Origin: Paenibacillus periandrae
Lineage (GTDB): Bacteria > Bacillota > Bacilli > Paenibacillales > NBRC-103111
Length of the DNA: 64,000 bases
Reading direction: 5' to 3'
NCBI RefSeq assembly: GCF_022458865.1
Contig: NZ_JAJNMU010000009.1
Coordinates: 186,001 to 250,000 of the forward strand
How positions within the stretch are numbered: position 1 is the first letter of the stretch; the number at the start of each line of letters is the position of its first letter. The position numbers and the translations under genes are program-made. The notes below the pieces were generated by a model. The model saw only the letters and a program-made list of their open reading frames with translations, had not been told where the DNA came from and did no database searches. This document shows positions 26,881 to 36,178 of the stretch, piece by piece.

Positions 26881-27510
26881 ATGTCTCTACGTCTGGAATG
26901 GAGCAGCGAGCAAACCCATTACGAAATTACACAGGAGCTTATTGATAAGCTGGAACTGCTGCTTCAGCTTGCCGGGAAATCGGAGCAGGTCGCAGAGGGC
27001 GAGGTAGCCCTAACCTTTGTTGACGATGCAGAAATTCAACGCTTAAATAAAGAATATCGTGGACTCGATAAGCCTACAGATGTGCTGTCCTTTGCGATGA
27101 ATGACATCGGTGAGGATGAGATGGAGATCATCTATGTGGATGAGAGTGACGATGAAGACGAGTATGTGGACGAGGAAGATCTGGACGATGTTGAACGTCT
27201 TGACAAATCTGATGAGATAGACGATTCTAACGAGCGTGAGGATGACATAGAGCTGGAACTGCAGGATGACGAGGATGAAGATGGACTTGTTACGATCTTT
27301 GAGGAGCCGCTGGGGGATATCATTATATCGGTGCCCAGAGCCATCGAGCAAAGTGAGGATTACGGTCACTCTGTAGAGCGTGAGCTCGGATTTTTGTTTG
27401 TGCATGGTTTCCTGCATTTGATCGGTTACGATCATGACAATGAAGAAGCGGAGAAAATCATGTTTGCCAAGCAGGAGCAAATTTTACAGCAGGCAGGATT
27501 GGTAAGATGA
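26881..27510 (+). CDS. ybeY: Endoribonuclease YbeY with hyperacidic insertion
   Basis: YbeY is a zinc endoribonuclease in 16S rRNA 3'-end maturation and ribosome quality control. The zinc triad HGFLHLIGYDH (H175, H179, H185) and the RGLDKPTDVLSFAM and LGDIIISV blocks are intact. The protein is 209 aa, about 45-50 residues above the usual length. The surplus lies between the DVLSF strand and the LGDI strand (about residues 78-137) and is almost all Asp/Glu. It does not interrupt the catalytic core. ATG 26881 follows AAAAAGGAG. The stop codon overlaps the dgkA start. Confidence 0.93.
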   Translation: MSLRLEWSSEQTHYEITQELIDKLELLLQLAGKSEQVAEGEVALTFVDDAEIQRLNKEYRGLDKPTDVLSFAMNDIGEDEMEIIYVDESDDEDEYVDEEDLDDVERLDKSDEIDDSNEREDDIELELQDDEDEDGLVTIFEEPLGDIIISVPRAIEQSEDYGHSVERELGFLFVHGFLHLIGYDHDNEEAEKIMFAKQEQILQQAGLVR

Positions 27511-28205
27511 ATTCGAAGGTAAAGTGGCGCAGAAGCTTTCGGTATGCGTATGAGGGAGTAAAGTATGCCCTTTCTACACAGCGCAATATGAAATTTCATT
27601 TTTTTGCCGCTTTTATCGTTCTGCTGCTAGCACTTTACTTGCGTTTGCCCAAGTTTGAAATCCTGTTTATTTTAATGGCTGTAACGTTGATGATCGTAAC
27701 AGAGCTGATCAATACAGCGATTGAAAAAGCGGTTGATCTTGCTATGCCTGATCGTCATCCCCTTGCCAAAATAGCCAAGGATGTGGCCGCAGCCTCCGTA
27801 CTGGTGTCTGCGGTTTTTGCGGCTATAGTCGGGATGGTCGTTTTCTATGAGCCTATCGACCATCTATTCCGCAGTGCACGGCAAGCGGAGGGTCATAGCT
27901 TTTCTGCGGCTATGGTATGGATATTGCTTAGTTTGGTGATCCTGACGATTATTGTACTCGAGACCAGATTTTCAACCAAGGGCAGCAGGCTTCGCTTGAG
28001 CTTGCTCGCAGCCCTCGCTTTTGCGATAGCCACCTTTATTGCTTCATATGTTTCAATTACTTTAGTAGCATTACTCTCGTATTTACTTGCCTTTCTCGTC
28101 GTGCTGGTGCTCTACGACAAGCGCAGTCGTTCTTTTCCATCGCTAATTCTGGGTGGACTGGTCGGATGCTTCGTGGCAGCCTGCGTCTATTATTTAGTGA
28201 ATTAA
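27507..28205 (+). CDS. dgkA: Diacylglycerol/undecaprenol kinase with extra C-terminal membrane domain
   Basis: Residues 1-125 are a normal DgkA: SFRYAYEGVKYALSTQRNMKFH, three TM helices, and the signature ELINTAIEKAVDL with DRHPLAKIAKDVAAA. Gram-positive DgkA mainly phosphorylates undecaprenol. Residues about 130-232 add three or four further hydrophobic helices (AAMVWILLSLVILTIIVLE, LLAALAFAIATFIASYV, ALLSYLLAFLVVLVLY, LILGGLVGCFVAACVYYLV) not found in standard DgkA of about 130 aa. The start overlaps ybeY by ATGA, indicating coupled translation. Confidence 0.88.
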   Translation: MNSKVKWRRSFRYAYEGVKYALSTQRNMKFHFFAAFIVLLLALYLRLPKFEILFILMAVTLMIVTELINTAIEKAVDLAMPDRHPLAKIAKDVAAASVLVSAVFAAIVGMVVFYEPIDHLFRSARQAEGHSFSAAMVWILLSLVILTIIVLETRFSTKGSRLRLSLLAALAFAIATFIASYVSITLVALLSYLLAFLVVLVLYDKRSRSFPSLILGGLVGCFVAACVYYLVN

Positions 28206-28215
28206 GAAAGGAACG

Positions 28216-28638
28216 ATGCCGATGGACAAGCACCAATTACTTGGACGGGCACTGGAAGCAAGGGAGAAAGCCTATGTGCCTTATTCGCATTTTAAGGTTG
28301 GCAGTGCCTTGCTGGATTCGGACGGTCAAGTCCACTTGGGCTGCAACGTCGAAAATGCAGCTTACGGTCCAACGAATTGTGCCGAGCGCACAGCGCTATT
28401 TCGTGCAATTGCTGATGGGAAACCTCCACGAAGCTTCCGTGCCATTGCTGTCGTAGGCGATACACCTAACCCGATTACTCCGTGTGGGGTATGCCGTCAA
28501 GTTTTGATTGAATTATGTGCTCCGGACATGCCGGTTTATATGGCGAATCTACAGGGAGCTATTATCGAAACAACCGTAGCCGAGCTGCTTCCCGGAGCCT
28601 TTACACAGAACGATCTAAATGGAGGAACAATAGTATAA
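28216..28638 (+). CDS. cdd: Cytidine deaminase
   Basis: This is a 140-aa zinc enzyme that deaminates cytidine/deoxycytidine to uridine for pyrimidine salvage. The active-site motifs NCAERTA (zinc Cys and catalytic Glu) and PCGVCRQV (two zinc Cys) are present, with [14 protein letters not shown] near the N-terminus. ATG 28216 or 28222 may start translation; AAAGGA lies 4 or 10 nt upstream. The stop TAA shares a base with the era ATG. Confidence 0.95.
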   Translation: MPMDKHQLLGRALEAREKAYVPYSHFKVGSALLDSDGQVHLGCNVENAAYGPTNCAERTALFRAIADGKPPRSFRAIAVVGDTPNPITPCGVCRQVLIELCAPDMPVYMANLQGAIIETTVAELLPGAFTQNDLNGGTIV

Positions 28639-29549
28639 TGACATCAACAACCCCAAAGAAAGCTTACAAATCCGGTTTTGTCGCTATTATCGGACGTCCC
28701 AATGTCGGTAAATCCACATTGATGAACCAGGTCATTGGCCAAAAAATTGCTATTATGTCAGACAAGCCGCAAACAACACGCAACAAAATTCATGGTGTTT
28801 ATACAACTGAACAATCTCAGATCGTATTTCTCGATACGCCGGGGATTCATAAACCGCAATCCAAGCTAGGCGATTATATGATGAAGGTCGCAGAAAGCTC
28901 TCTGAAGGAAGTGGATGCGATTCTGATGCTGATCGATGTCGTGGAAGGGCTCGGCGGCGGTGACCGCTTTATTATTGAAAATTTGAAAAAGGTGACTACA
29001 CCGGTCATCCTAGTGATGAACAAAATCGATCAGATCCAGCCGGAAGCACTGCTGCCGATCATTACCCAATATAAAGATTTGTACGATTTCGCAGAAATCA
29101 TTCCGGTATCCGCGATGAAGGGCAACAACGTCAATACGCTTCTTGAGCAAATTACGAAATATTTGCCGGAAGGCCCGCAATATTATCCGGCTGATCAGGT
29201 AACAGACCATCCTGAGCAGTTCGTATGCGCCGAGCTGATACGTGAGAAAATTCTTCATCTGACCCGTGAGGAAATTCCGCATTCCATCGCTGTAGGCATC
29301 GAGGACATGAAGGTAGAAGCTAATGGCGTTGTTCATATATCGGCGATTATTTATGTGGAAAGGGACTCACAAAAAGGGATTGTAATAGGGAAAAAGGGTG
29401 CTCTACTTAAAGAAATCGGGCAAAAGGCCCGCTATGACATCGAGGCGCTGCTTGGCTCCAAAACCTTCCTGGAACTATGGGTCAAAGTGAAAAAGGATTG
29501 GCGTAATCAGGATCGGGTTCTGCGTGACCTTGGCTTTCGCAACGAATAA
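28638..29549 (+). CDS. era: GTPase Era
   Basis: Era binds the 3' end of 16S rRNA during 30S assembly. G motifs are GRPNVGKST (G1), DTPG (G3) and NKID (G4), and a C-terminal KH domain contains [15 protein letters not shown]. At 303 aa it is a standard length. A longer in-frame extension upstream to 28515 lies inside cdd and lacks Era homology, so the ATG at 28638, overlapping the cdd stop by one base, is the start; GGAGG is about 12 nt upstream. Confidence 0.97.
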   Translation: MTSTTPKKAYKSGFVAIIGRPNVGKSTLMNQVIGQKIAIMSDKPQTTRNKIHGVYTTEQSQIVFLDTPGIHKPQSKLGDYMMKVAESSLKEVDAILMLIDVVEGLGGGDRFIIENLKKVTTPVILVMNKIDQIQPEALLPIITQYKDLYDFAEIIPVSAMKGNNVNTLLEQITKYLPEGPQYYPADQVTDHPEQFVCAELIREKILHLTREEIPHSIAVGIEDMKVEANGVVHISAIIYVERDSQKGIVIGKKGALLKEIGQKARYDIEALLGSKTFLELWVKVKKDWRNQDRVLRDLGFRNE

Positions 29550-29702
29550 TAACGAATAGCCGATGGGTGGCAGTTATTGCTTAACATAATTATCGCTCAA
29601 ACGTAACATCCTATACTATCGCCAGATACCGTCCAGCTCATGATAAGAAGGAAAGCTTTTCTGCTGTTAGCAGACGCTTGGCTTACGGAGGGATGATGCA
29701 GC

Positions 29703-29843
29703 ATGAGAGATTTTTCGTGGCAATATTTTTCGTTAACAGGTGATGTGGATGCATATCTGCTGTATAAGGAGATCAACAATGATACCGATTCAATTGAAGC
29801 GGAAGAGGACTTGACGTCAGAGTCTGATGATGGTTTAGAATAG
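29703..29843 (+). CDS. yqzL: YqzL family protein
   Basis: A small 46-aa acidic protein starts MRDFSWQYFSLTGDVDAYLL, which matches the B. subtilis YqzL pattern (short protein between era and recO with an aromatic, TGxVDxYLL start). The position between era and recO is conserved. GGAGGG at 29687-29692 is about 10 nt before ATG 29703. The function is not established. Confidence 0.85.
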   Translation: MRDFSWQYFSLTGDVDAYLLYKEINNDTDSIEAEEDLTSESDDGLE

Positions 29844-29897
29844 CCTCAGGAGATTTACTGAAATACCTCTTTAAGATGGGCTTGGGGGAAATCGGCG

Positions 29898-30644
29898 ATG
29901 CAGTATCAGGTACAAGGAATCGTCATACGGAGTATGGACTATGGGGAAGGCAATAAGATCATTACCTTGTTTACACGTGAAATGGGCAAAATGGCAGTCA
30001 TTGTCCGCGGCGCCAAAAAGCTTAAAAGCCGTTACGGCTCGGTATCCCAGTTGTTCACTCTTGGAGATTATCTGTTTTTCAGATCAGGTCAGCTGGGTAC
30101 TTTAAAGCATGCAGAAATTATAGATTCGCACCATCGGATTCGGGAGGATCTTCATATGTCCGCCTATGCTTCCTACATGGCTGAGCTGACGGATCGTTTG
30201 CTGGCTGACCAAGAGGCCAATTCCTTTTTGTTTGATCAGCTGAACGCAGCGCTGCAAGGACTGGTTGAGCAGAAGGATATGCAAATCATTGCATTCATTT
30301 ATGAAATAAAAATATGGGTGCAAGCCGGGTATTTGCCGGAGCTGGAGGTTTGTGTAGCCTGTAGAAACGATGGTAATACGATGGCTTTTAGCCCGGCGCT
30401 CGGCGGTATGCTATGTGAGAAATGCCGGCATAAGGATCCACAAGCGCTATCGCTCACGTCGGGAACACTCAAGCTTGTTCGTCTGTTCGCACATATGGAC
30501 ATACGCAGACTGGGACAGATTGATGTCAAACCGGAAACCAAAGCAAGTCTAAAAAGACTGATGAGGGCTTACTTCGATACCCATATTGGTGTGGCACTAA
30601 AAACGCGAGGTTTTCTGGATCAAATGGATAAATATGGGGTTTGA
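29898..30644 (+). CDS. recO: DNA repair protein RecO
   Basis: RecO anneals ssDNA and, with RecR and RecF, loads RecA at gaps. The N-terminal OB-fold has GIVIRSMDYGEGNKIITLFT. A zinc-finger region C-VAC-RNDGN ... C-EK-C is at about residues 151-175, and the helical C-terminus follows. At 248 aa it is normal. RBS is a GGGGGAAA-type site. It closes the era-yqzL-recO series; a promoter just downstream serves the next gene. Confidence 0.94.
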   Translation: MQYQVQGIVIRSMDYGEGNKIITLFTREMGKMAVIVRGAKKLKSRYGSVSQLFTLGDYLFFRSGQLGTLKHAEIIDSHHRIREDLHMSAYASYMAELTDRLLADQEANSFLFDQLNAALQGLVEQKDMQIIAFIYEIKIWVQAGYLPELEVCVACRNDGNTMAFSPALGGMLCEKCRHKDPQALSLTSGTLKLVRLFAHMDIRRLGQIDVKPETKASLKRLMRAYFDTHIGVALKTRGFLDQMDKYGV

Positions 30645-30672
30645 CATTATTCATACGATTTGCTAATATAAT
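30642..30672 (+). promoter_or_regulatory. Sigma-A promoter of yqfL
   Basis: TTGACA (30642-30647) overlaps the recO stop region. The -10 is TATAAT (30667-30672, 19-nt spacer) or TAATAT (30664-30669, 16-nt spacer). Confidence 0.6.
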
Positions 30673-30702
30673 AAATTACATTAAATTATTCCTCGTCATG
30701 AG

Positions 30703-30736
30703 TCTCGCACAGGCTTGTTGGCGAGTTCTTTTTTTG
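30703..30736 (+). terminator. Terminator-like hairpin in the yqfL leader
   Basis: CTCGC (30704-30708) pairs with GCGAG (30721-30725), followed by TTCTTTTTTT. It lies between the promoter and the yqfL start, so it may attenuate yqfL or finish recO read-through. Confidence 0.55.
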
Positions 30737-30753
30737 AATAGGAAGGAAGATGT

Positions 30754-31572
30754 ATGCCGATGACGGACAAATCCAATCCAATTATTCTTGTTGCCTCCGA
30801 TTCTGCGGGTGATACGGGAGAAGCTGTAGTACACGCGGCAGCTGTTCAATTTTATCCCCACTTGGTAGATGTGCGTATTATGCCTTTTCTTGAAGATCAA
30901 GAAGACGTTGACAAACTGATCCAAACTGCAGCTAAGTGTGACGGGATTATTGTATTTACACTCGTTATTCCTGAGCTTCGCGATTATTTGATTCAGCAGG
31001 CCATGCTGCACCAACTGATACATATTGATTTGCTGGGGCCTGTGTTGAATGCTTTGGAGCAAAAAATGCAGCAAACCTCAAGACATCAGCCTGGCATGAT
31101 TCATCTGCTGGACGAAGGTTATTTCAAAAAGGTAGAAGCGGTTGAGTTTGCGGTTAAATATGATGATGGACGCGATTATACCGGCGTGCTGCAGGCTGAC
31201 ATTGTATTGGTTGGCGTATCGCGAACGTCCAAAACCCCATTGTCGATGTACCTCGCACACAAAAAGTTTAAGGTAGCCAATGTGCCGCTTGTTCCCGAAA
31301 TACAACCGCCCGAGCAGCTGTTCACCGTATCGAACAAAAAAATTATCGGGCTTCGTATTGATCCCGACAAGCTTAATGTGATTCGCACGGAGCGTCTAAA
31401 AATGCTCGGTCTGCCACGAACGGCTTCGTATGCCAATGTGGAAAGAATAAATGTAGAGCTTGAATACGCAGACCGGATAATGAAACGCATCGGCTGTACG
31501 GTCATTGATGTGTCCAATAGAGCTGTAGAAGAGACAGCAGCATTGATCATGGAATGGTACCGGGGCAGGTAA
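30754..31572 (+). CDS. yqfL: Pyruvate, phosphate dikinase regulatory protein (YqfL/DUF299)
   Basis: This is a 272-aa bifunctional ADP-dependent kinase/Pi-dependent phosphorylase of the PPDK/PEP synthase regulator family. It has the N-terminal ASDSAGDTGEAVVHAA and the nucleotide-binding GVSRTSKTPLSMYLAHK, followed by KIIGLRIDPDKL and RIGCTVIDVSNRAVEETA. In B. subtilis it is preceded by ccpN, which is missing here. ATG 30754 is preceded by GGAAGGAAG. The target dikinase is not in the window. Confidence 0.93.
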   Translation: MPMTDKSNPIILVASDSAGDTGEAVVHAAAVQFYPHLVDVRIMPFLEDQEDVDKLIQTAAKCDGIIVFTLVIPELRDYLIQQAMLHQLIHIDLLGPVLNALEQKMQQTSRHQPGMIHLLDEGYFKKVEAVEFAVKYDDGRDYTGVLQADIVLVGVSRTSKTPLSMYLAHKKFKVANVPLVPEIQPPEQLFTVSNKKIIGLRIDPDKLNVIRTERLKMLGLPRTASYANVERINVELEYADRIMKRIGCTVIDVSNRAVEETAALIMEWYRGR

Positions 31573-31685
31573 TGCTTTTTATAAACAGGAAGCAGGATTT
31601 TTTATTTCTTCAGCGTATATATTAGATATAGTGCTATTATGAGCACCCAAGTGAAGCTACGCTTATTCAGAAAGATGGGGTCAAC

Positions 31686-32153
31686 ATGCCTAAAGCCCAC
31701 AAAATTATTGTGGATGCCGATGCTTGCCCGGTGAAGCCGGAAATTGTTAAGGCAGCAGCACCTTTTGGGGTTGATGTGCTGATGGTAGCTTCCTATGACC
31801 ATAGGCTGGCACCAATGGATGGAGTAGAGATTGTACAAGTTGATCGTTCCGATCAGTCGGTGGATCTTTATATTGTGAATCGAATTGCTGCCGGAGACGT
31901 ATTAGTAACTCAAGACTTTGGTTTAGCTGCACTTGCTTTAGGCAAAAAAGCGCTAGCCATGTCGAATCGAGGCCAGCAGTACTCAGATTTGACGATTGAT
32001 TTTTTACTCGATCGCAGGCATGAACAGGCCAAGCAGCGGCGCGGAGGCAAACACAGCAAAGGCCCAAGGCCTTTCACAGATGAAGACCGACACTTTTTTC
32101 TACAATCTTTGACAAAAGTTTTGCGTGGCTTGCAGGAGATTTCCGAGAGTTAG
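31686..32153 (+). CDS. YaiI/YqxD family protein (UPF0178, DUF188)
   Basis: This is a 155-aa PIN-like-fold family protein. The IVDADACPVKPEIVKAA motif, DHRLAPMDGV, VDLYIVNRIAAGDVLVTQDFGLAALALGK and a C-terminal RRHEQAKQRRGGKHSKGPRPFTDEDR stretch are the family signatures. It sits immediately upstream of dnaG as yqxD does in B. subtilis. Function is not established. Confidence 0.92.
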   Translation: MPKAHKIIVDADACPVKPEIVKAAAPFGVDVLMVASYDHRLAPMDGVEIVQVDRSDQSVDLYIVNRIAAGDVLVTQDFGLAALALGKKALAMSNRGQQYSDLTIDFLLDRRHEQAKQRRGGKHSKGPRPFTDEDRHFFLQSLTKVLRGLQEISES

Positions 32154-32193
32154 CGAATATTATTACGTGTTAATTTGAATGAAGGTGGATAGA

Positions 32194-34020
32194 ATGAGTA
32201 ACGGACGTATTCCGGAAGAAGTCATCGAAAAGGTACTTAAGCATCATGACATTGTCGATGTCGTAGGCCGTTATGTCCATTTAAGCAAGCAGGGTCACTA
32301 TATGAAAGGGTTATGTCCTTTTCATTCCGAGAAAACTCCTTCCTTTACCGTCACACCTGAAAAGCAAATTTATCATTGTTACGGCTGTGGTGCAGGAGGC
32401 GGGGCTATACGATTTTTAATGGAGATTGAAGGCTTTACCTTCATCGAAGCGATTAATCAAATGGCTGCTGAAGCGAATCTGGATCTCGGTATTGATCTTG
32501 GATCGGATACTCCATCCCAGCAAAATCCGGAAAAGACAAAGCTATATGAGGCTTACGAATTTACCGGAAAGCTGTACCAGCATATTTTGAAAAATACCGA
32601 GCAGGGCAAGCAAGCAATGGAATATTTACGTTCACGGGGGTTAAATGATAAGCTGATCGACACGTTTGGTATTGGTTATGCACCATCCAATTGGGACACA
32701 TTGGCCCAACTGCTGGAGAAGCGTCAATATGCTTTACCGCTTATGGAAAAAGGAGGCCTTTTGTCTGCAAGACAGGAAGGACAAGGGTACTTTGACAAAT
32801 TTCGTGATCGGATCATGTTCCCTATCCACGATTGGAAGGGACGGCTAATTGCTTTTGCGGGTAGAGCTATGGGTGAGGCGCAGCCCAAATATTTAAACAG
32901 CCCGGAAACGATGCTTTTCCATAAAAGCAAAAGCTTGTACAACATGCATCTGGCACGACCGCAAATTCGTAAGCTGCAGCAAATTGTTGTATTTGAAGGG
33001 TACATGGATGTAATCAAGGCTTGGGATGCAGGCATAACCAATGGTGTGGCAACCATGGGTACAGCGTTGACCGAAGAGCATACAGATGTGATTCGCAAGC
33101 AAGCCGATCAGGTAACGGTGGCCTACGACGGTGATTCCGCTGGACAAAATGCTGCATATAAGAGCATCCCTATTTTGGAGCAGGCCGGATGTCTGGTCAA
33201 AATAGCCATGATTCCAAATGCGCAGGATCCGGATGACTTTATTACCCATCATGGTTCTGAGCGATTTGTACGGGAAGTTATAGAAAACGCCGTACCGTCG
33301 ATCAAATACAAACTTCTTTATTTTCGCAAAAACTTTAAACTGCAGGAGGACGGGGAAAAGCTTCGCTACATGCAGCAGGCGCTCAAAATTATTGCAGACA
33401 TCACGTCTCCAATCGAAAGAGAGCACTATGTAAGGGAGCTATCTACAGAATTTCGTTATTCCTTTGAAACGACTTTGCAAAACCTGAACGAGATCAGGCT
33501 CCAAGCGGAAAAAAGTAGTAACTCCGGGGATAATAAAGCGAAAGCGTGGAATAATGTTAGGAATGAACGAACACCCCGGGAACAAACCGCAGTGTCTCCA
33601 AATCAAGATGCAGAACGCCAGTTACTGGCTATTATGCTACATGATCGCGACGTAACAGATTATGTGAAACAGAACTTGGGAGACCAATTTAATGAGGATG
33701 CACATGCAGTTTTGGCCGCTTATTTGTATTCATATTATGAGCAAGGGTATGAGCCAAACGCCAGCAGCTTTATTGCGATGCTTCAAGAGGAAGAATTGGA
33801 GGGGTTGGCAAGCTCAATTGCTATGATGGGCAACGCTTATTGGATAAATAATCAGGTTGTTGACGATTGTATAAGTAAAATTAAAAAATATAAGCTTCAA
33901 CAATTGATCAAGCAAAAAACAGAAGAAATGATAGTGGCAGAACGATCAGGTGATCTGAAGATGGCCGGTCAAATTGGCAATGAGATTACATCCCTAGTCA
34001 AACAATTAAAATCATCATGA
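32194..34020 (+). CDS. dnaG: DNA primase
   Basis: DnaG synthesises RNA primers for replication. It has an N-terminal CHC2 zinc finger (C-PFHSEKTPSFTVTPEKQIYH-C-YG-C), the catalytic core with TOPRIM (FEGYMDVIKA and AYDGDSAGQNAA acidic residues), and a C-terminal helicase-binding domain. About 608 aa. An in-frame ATG at 32179 lies before the ribosome binding site GAAGGTGG (32181-32188), so ATG 32194 is chosen. Together with sigA it is the macromolecular synthesis operon. Confidence 0.96.
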   Translation: MSNGRIPEEVIEKVLKHHDIVDVVGRYVHLSKQGHYMKGLCPFHSEKTPSFTVTPEKQIYHCYGCGAGGGAIRFLMEIEGFTFIEAINQMAAEANLDLGIDLGSDTPSQQNPEKTKLYEAYEFTGKLYQHILKNTEQGKQAMEYLRSRGLNDKLIDTFGIGYAPSNWDTLAQLLEKRQYALPLMEKGGLLSARQEGQGYFDKFRDRIMFPIHDWKGRLIAFAGRAMGEAQPKYLNSPETMLFHKSKSLYNMHLARPQIRKLQQIVVFEGYMDVIKAWDAGITNGVATMGTALTEEHTDVIRKQADQVTVAYDGDSAGQNAAYKSIPILEQAGCLVKIAMIPNAQDPDDFITHHGSERFVREVIENAVPSIKYKLLYFRKNFKLQEDGEKLRYMQQALKIIADITSPIEREHYVRELSTEFRYSFETTLQNLNEIRLQAEKSSNSGDNKAKAWNNVRNERTPREQTAVSPNQDAERQLLAIMLHDRDVTDYVKQNLGDQFNEDAHAVLAAYLYSYYEQGYEPNASSFIAMLQEEELEGLASSIAMMGNAYWINNQVVDDCISKIKKYKLQQLIKQKTEEMIVAERSGDLKMAGQIGNEITSLVKQLKSS

Positions 34021-34071
34021 TAATTCGTTTGAATTTATCTTCGATGGCTCTAGGGAGGAGGGAGTTAGCAT

Positions 34072-35202
34072 ATGGCGAACGATCAACACACGGAGATAGA
34101 GACAGAGTTGACGTTGGATCAGGTAAAAGACCAGCTTGTTGAGCTGGGCAAAAAACGTTCATCTTTAACTTATAAGGATATCATGGAGAAGCTGGCTCCT
34201 TTTGATCAGGATCCGGAACAAATCGATGAGTTTTTCGAGCAGCTTTCCGAAATGGGTATTGATGTAGGGAATGAGTCAGATGAAGATAATGAAATCAGCC
34301 CGATAGATCGTGATAGGGATCGGGAACATGATGATTTTAACTTTGAGGATGATATTTCACTGCCTCCGGGAATAAAGATAAATGATCCGGTTCGGATGTA
34401 CCTGAAGGAAATCGGCAGAGTGCCGTTGTTATCTGCGGAAGATGAGATCGATTTGGCAAAGCGAATCGAGCTTGGAGATGAAGAAGCCAAGCGCCGTCTG
34501 GCTGAAGCTAACCTGCGTCTCGTGGTAAGCATTGCCAAGCGTTATGTCGGGCGCGGTATGCTGTTTCTCGATTTGATTCAGGAAGGCAACATGGGCTTGA
34601 TTAAAGCGGTTGAAAAGTTTGACCATGATAAAGGTTTCAAATTCAGTACGTATGCGACCTGGTGGATTCGTCAGGCAATCACCCGTGCGATTGCCGATCA
34701 GGCAAGGACGATCCGGATACCGGTACATATGGTTGAAACCATAAACAAGCTCATTCGTGTTTCCCGTCAATTGCTTCAAGAACTGGGGCGCGAACCGACT
34801 CCGGAAGAAATCGCCAAGGAAATGGATCTAAGTACGGATAAGGTTCGGGAAATAATGAAAATCGCTCAGGAACCGGTTTCTCTGGAGACACCGATCGGCG
34901 AAGAGGACGACTCCCATTTGGGTGATTTTATCGAGGATCAGGAAGCACTGGCTCCTGCTGATGCTGCTGCCTATGAGCTGTTGAAGGAGCAACTGGAGGA
35001 CGTGCTGGATACGTTGACAGAACGTGAGGAAAACGTGCTTCGACTACGTTTTGGCCTTGATGACGGGCGTACGCGTACACTGGAAGAAGTCGGTAAAGTG
35101 TTTGGCGTTACCCGGGAACGGATTCGTCAGATCGAAGCCAAGGCATTGCGGAAGCTGAGACATCCAAGCCGCAGCAAGCGTCTGAAAGATTTCCTAGAGT
35201 AG
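34072..35202 (+). CDS. sigA: RNA polymerase sigma factor SigA (RpoD)
   Basis: This is a 376-aa primary sigma factor with an acidic region 1.1, region 1.2 [22 protein letters not shown], region 2 with [21 protein letters not shown], region 3, and region 4 with [30 protein letters not shown]. The -10 recognition (region 2.4) and -35 helix-turn-helix are complete. ATG 34072 follows TAGGGAGGAGG. A strong terminator follows. Confidence 0.98.
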   Translation: MANDQHTEIETELTLDQVKDQLVELGKKRSSLTYKDIMEKLAPFDQDPEQIDEFFEQLSEMGIDVGNESDEDNEISPIDRDRDREHDDFNFEDDISLPPGIKINDPVRMYLKEIGRVPLLSAEDEIDLAKRIELGDEEAKRRLAEANLRLVVSIAKRYVGRGMLFLDLIQEGNMGLIKAVEKFDHDKGFKFSTYATWWIRQAITRAIADQARTIRIPVHMVETINKLIRVSRQLLQELGREPTPEEIAKEMDLSTDKVREIMKIAQEPVSLETPIGEEDDSHLGDFIEDQEALAPADAAAYELLKEQLEDVLDTLTEREENVLRLRFGLDDGRTRTLEEVGKVFGVTRERIRQIEAKALRKLRHPSRSKRLKDFLE

Positions 35203-35209
35203 TTATTGG

Positions 35210-35248
35210 TTAGACCTTACTGCATCTGCAGTTAGGTCTAATTTTTTG
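35210..35248 (+). terminator. Rho-independent terminator of dnaG-sigA
   Basis: TTAGACCTTACTGC pairs with GCAGTTAGGTCTAA around a short loop (stem about 13 bp with one mismatch), followed by TTTTTTGTC. Confidence 0.9.
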
Positions 35249-35334
35249 TCTGAGCATTACCGATAAATAAATGACAGGAATTGAATAAAATTCAGGAAAA
35301 TGGCTGCTCAGTATTGAAGAGGTGATCGTGTGCA

Positions 35335-36177
35335 ATGGCAATGGACGAAAAAAGAAGAATATTAATTATGGAAATTGAGCGTTGGCGGAAAAGCAAGCTT
35401 TTACCGGAACATTATTGCGATTTTTTATTAAATTTATATTTGGAAGATTCTTCTGAAAGGCCGAAGTCCAGTTCCGGTTTTCTCGGTGTAACCCCAACAG
35501 CCATAAAAGACAGTAATTGGAAAATATGGATATCAATATTTGTTGTAATTGCTCTTATTTCTTATGCTGCTCTTAATTTTACCGCTTTTGAATTACCAAT
35601 GCAAATGGGCCTATCGATGCTTCTTTTGTTTTGTTGTTATACGGTTGGAAGCCTGCAGCGATCCAAGGAGCCTCTTCGAGCTCAAATATTGTTTGGAGTA
35701 GCCTCCTTGTTTTTACTGTTTATTGGTGTGTTTATGCTTAAGCTTCACGGGATTCAGAAGCCGGTGCTGGTTGTCGGATATGTAGCTGTATGCAGTATAG
35801 TCTGGTTGTTAACGGGTCTGTTGTCAAGATTTATGCTTTTTCAATTGTGCGGCTGGGTCGTGCTTATCTTTTGTTATGGCTGGCTGCTGCATTATCAGCT
35901 GGATCTGGCGAGCTGGATTACGCTGGAGCTTAGCTGGGTGCCACTCAGCATCGTATTTGGCTGGATGGGCTGGATGATTCATGAAAGAAGCAAGCAGATG
36001 GGTACAGTTTTTCTTATGCTGAGCTGCATCGTTTGGTTCATGCCTGAATTGTATGCTATGCTGTATTCCGAGCTTTATGGTGAGGATACGGTTCAAATTG
36101 TTTTTTTAGTCAAATTGTTTATTGAAGCGAGCTTGCTGTTTGCTTTAAGAAAAAAATGGATAGAGTGGGTTACATAA
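35335..36177 (+). CDS. Polytopic membrane protein of unknown function
   Basis: This is a 280-aa protein with a short cytoplasmic N-terminus of the pattern ILIMEIERWRKSKLLPEHYCDFLLNLY (about 10-36), followed by 7-8 hydrophobic helices from about residue 60 to the end. The N-terminal block resembles membrane proteins of unknown function in Bacillaceae (DUF2157-like), but I cannot name a family with certainty. ATG 35335 follows AAGAGGTG. It ends 1 nt before trmK and probably shares its transcript. Confidence 0.65.
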   Translation: MAMDEKRRILIMEIERWRKSKLLPEHYCDFLLNLYLEDSSERPKSSSGFLGVTPTAIKDSNWKIWISIFVVIALISYAALNFTAFELPMQMGLSMLLLFCCYTVGSLQRSKEPLRAQILFGVASLFLLFIGVFMLKLHGIQKPVLVVGYVAVCSIVWLLTGLLSRFMLFQLCGWVVLIFCYGWLLHYQLDLASWITLELSWVPLSIVFGWMGWMIHERSKQMGTVFLMLSCIVWFMPELYAMLYSELYGEDTVQIVFLVKLFIEASLLFALRKKWIEWVT

Positions 36178-36178
36178 T

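Noticed and set aside
27132..27344. Ser-rich minus-strand reading frame opposite the YbeY insert
   Set aside because: It is only the complement of the Asp/Glu codons of the ybeY insertion.
30645..30753. Glycine T-box before yqfL, expected from loss of glyQS
   Set aside because: Only about 110 nt and no T-box consensus (AGGGTGGNACCGCG) is visible.
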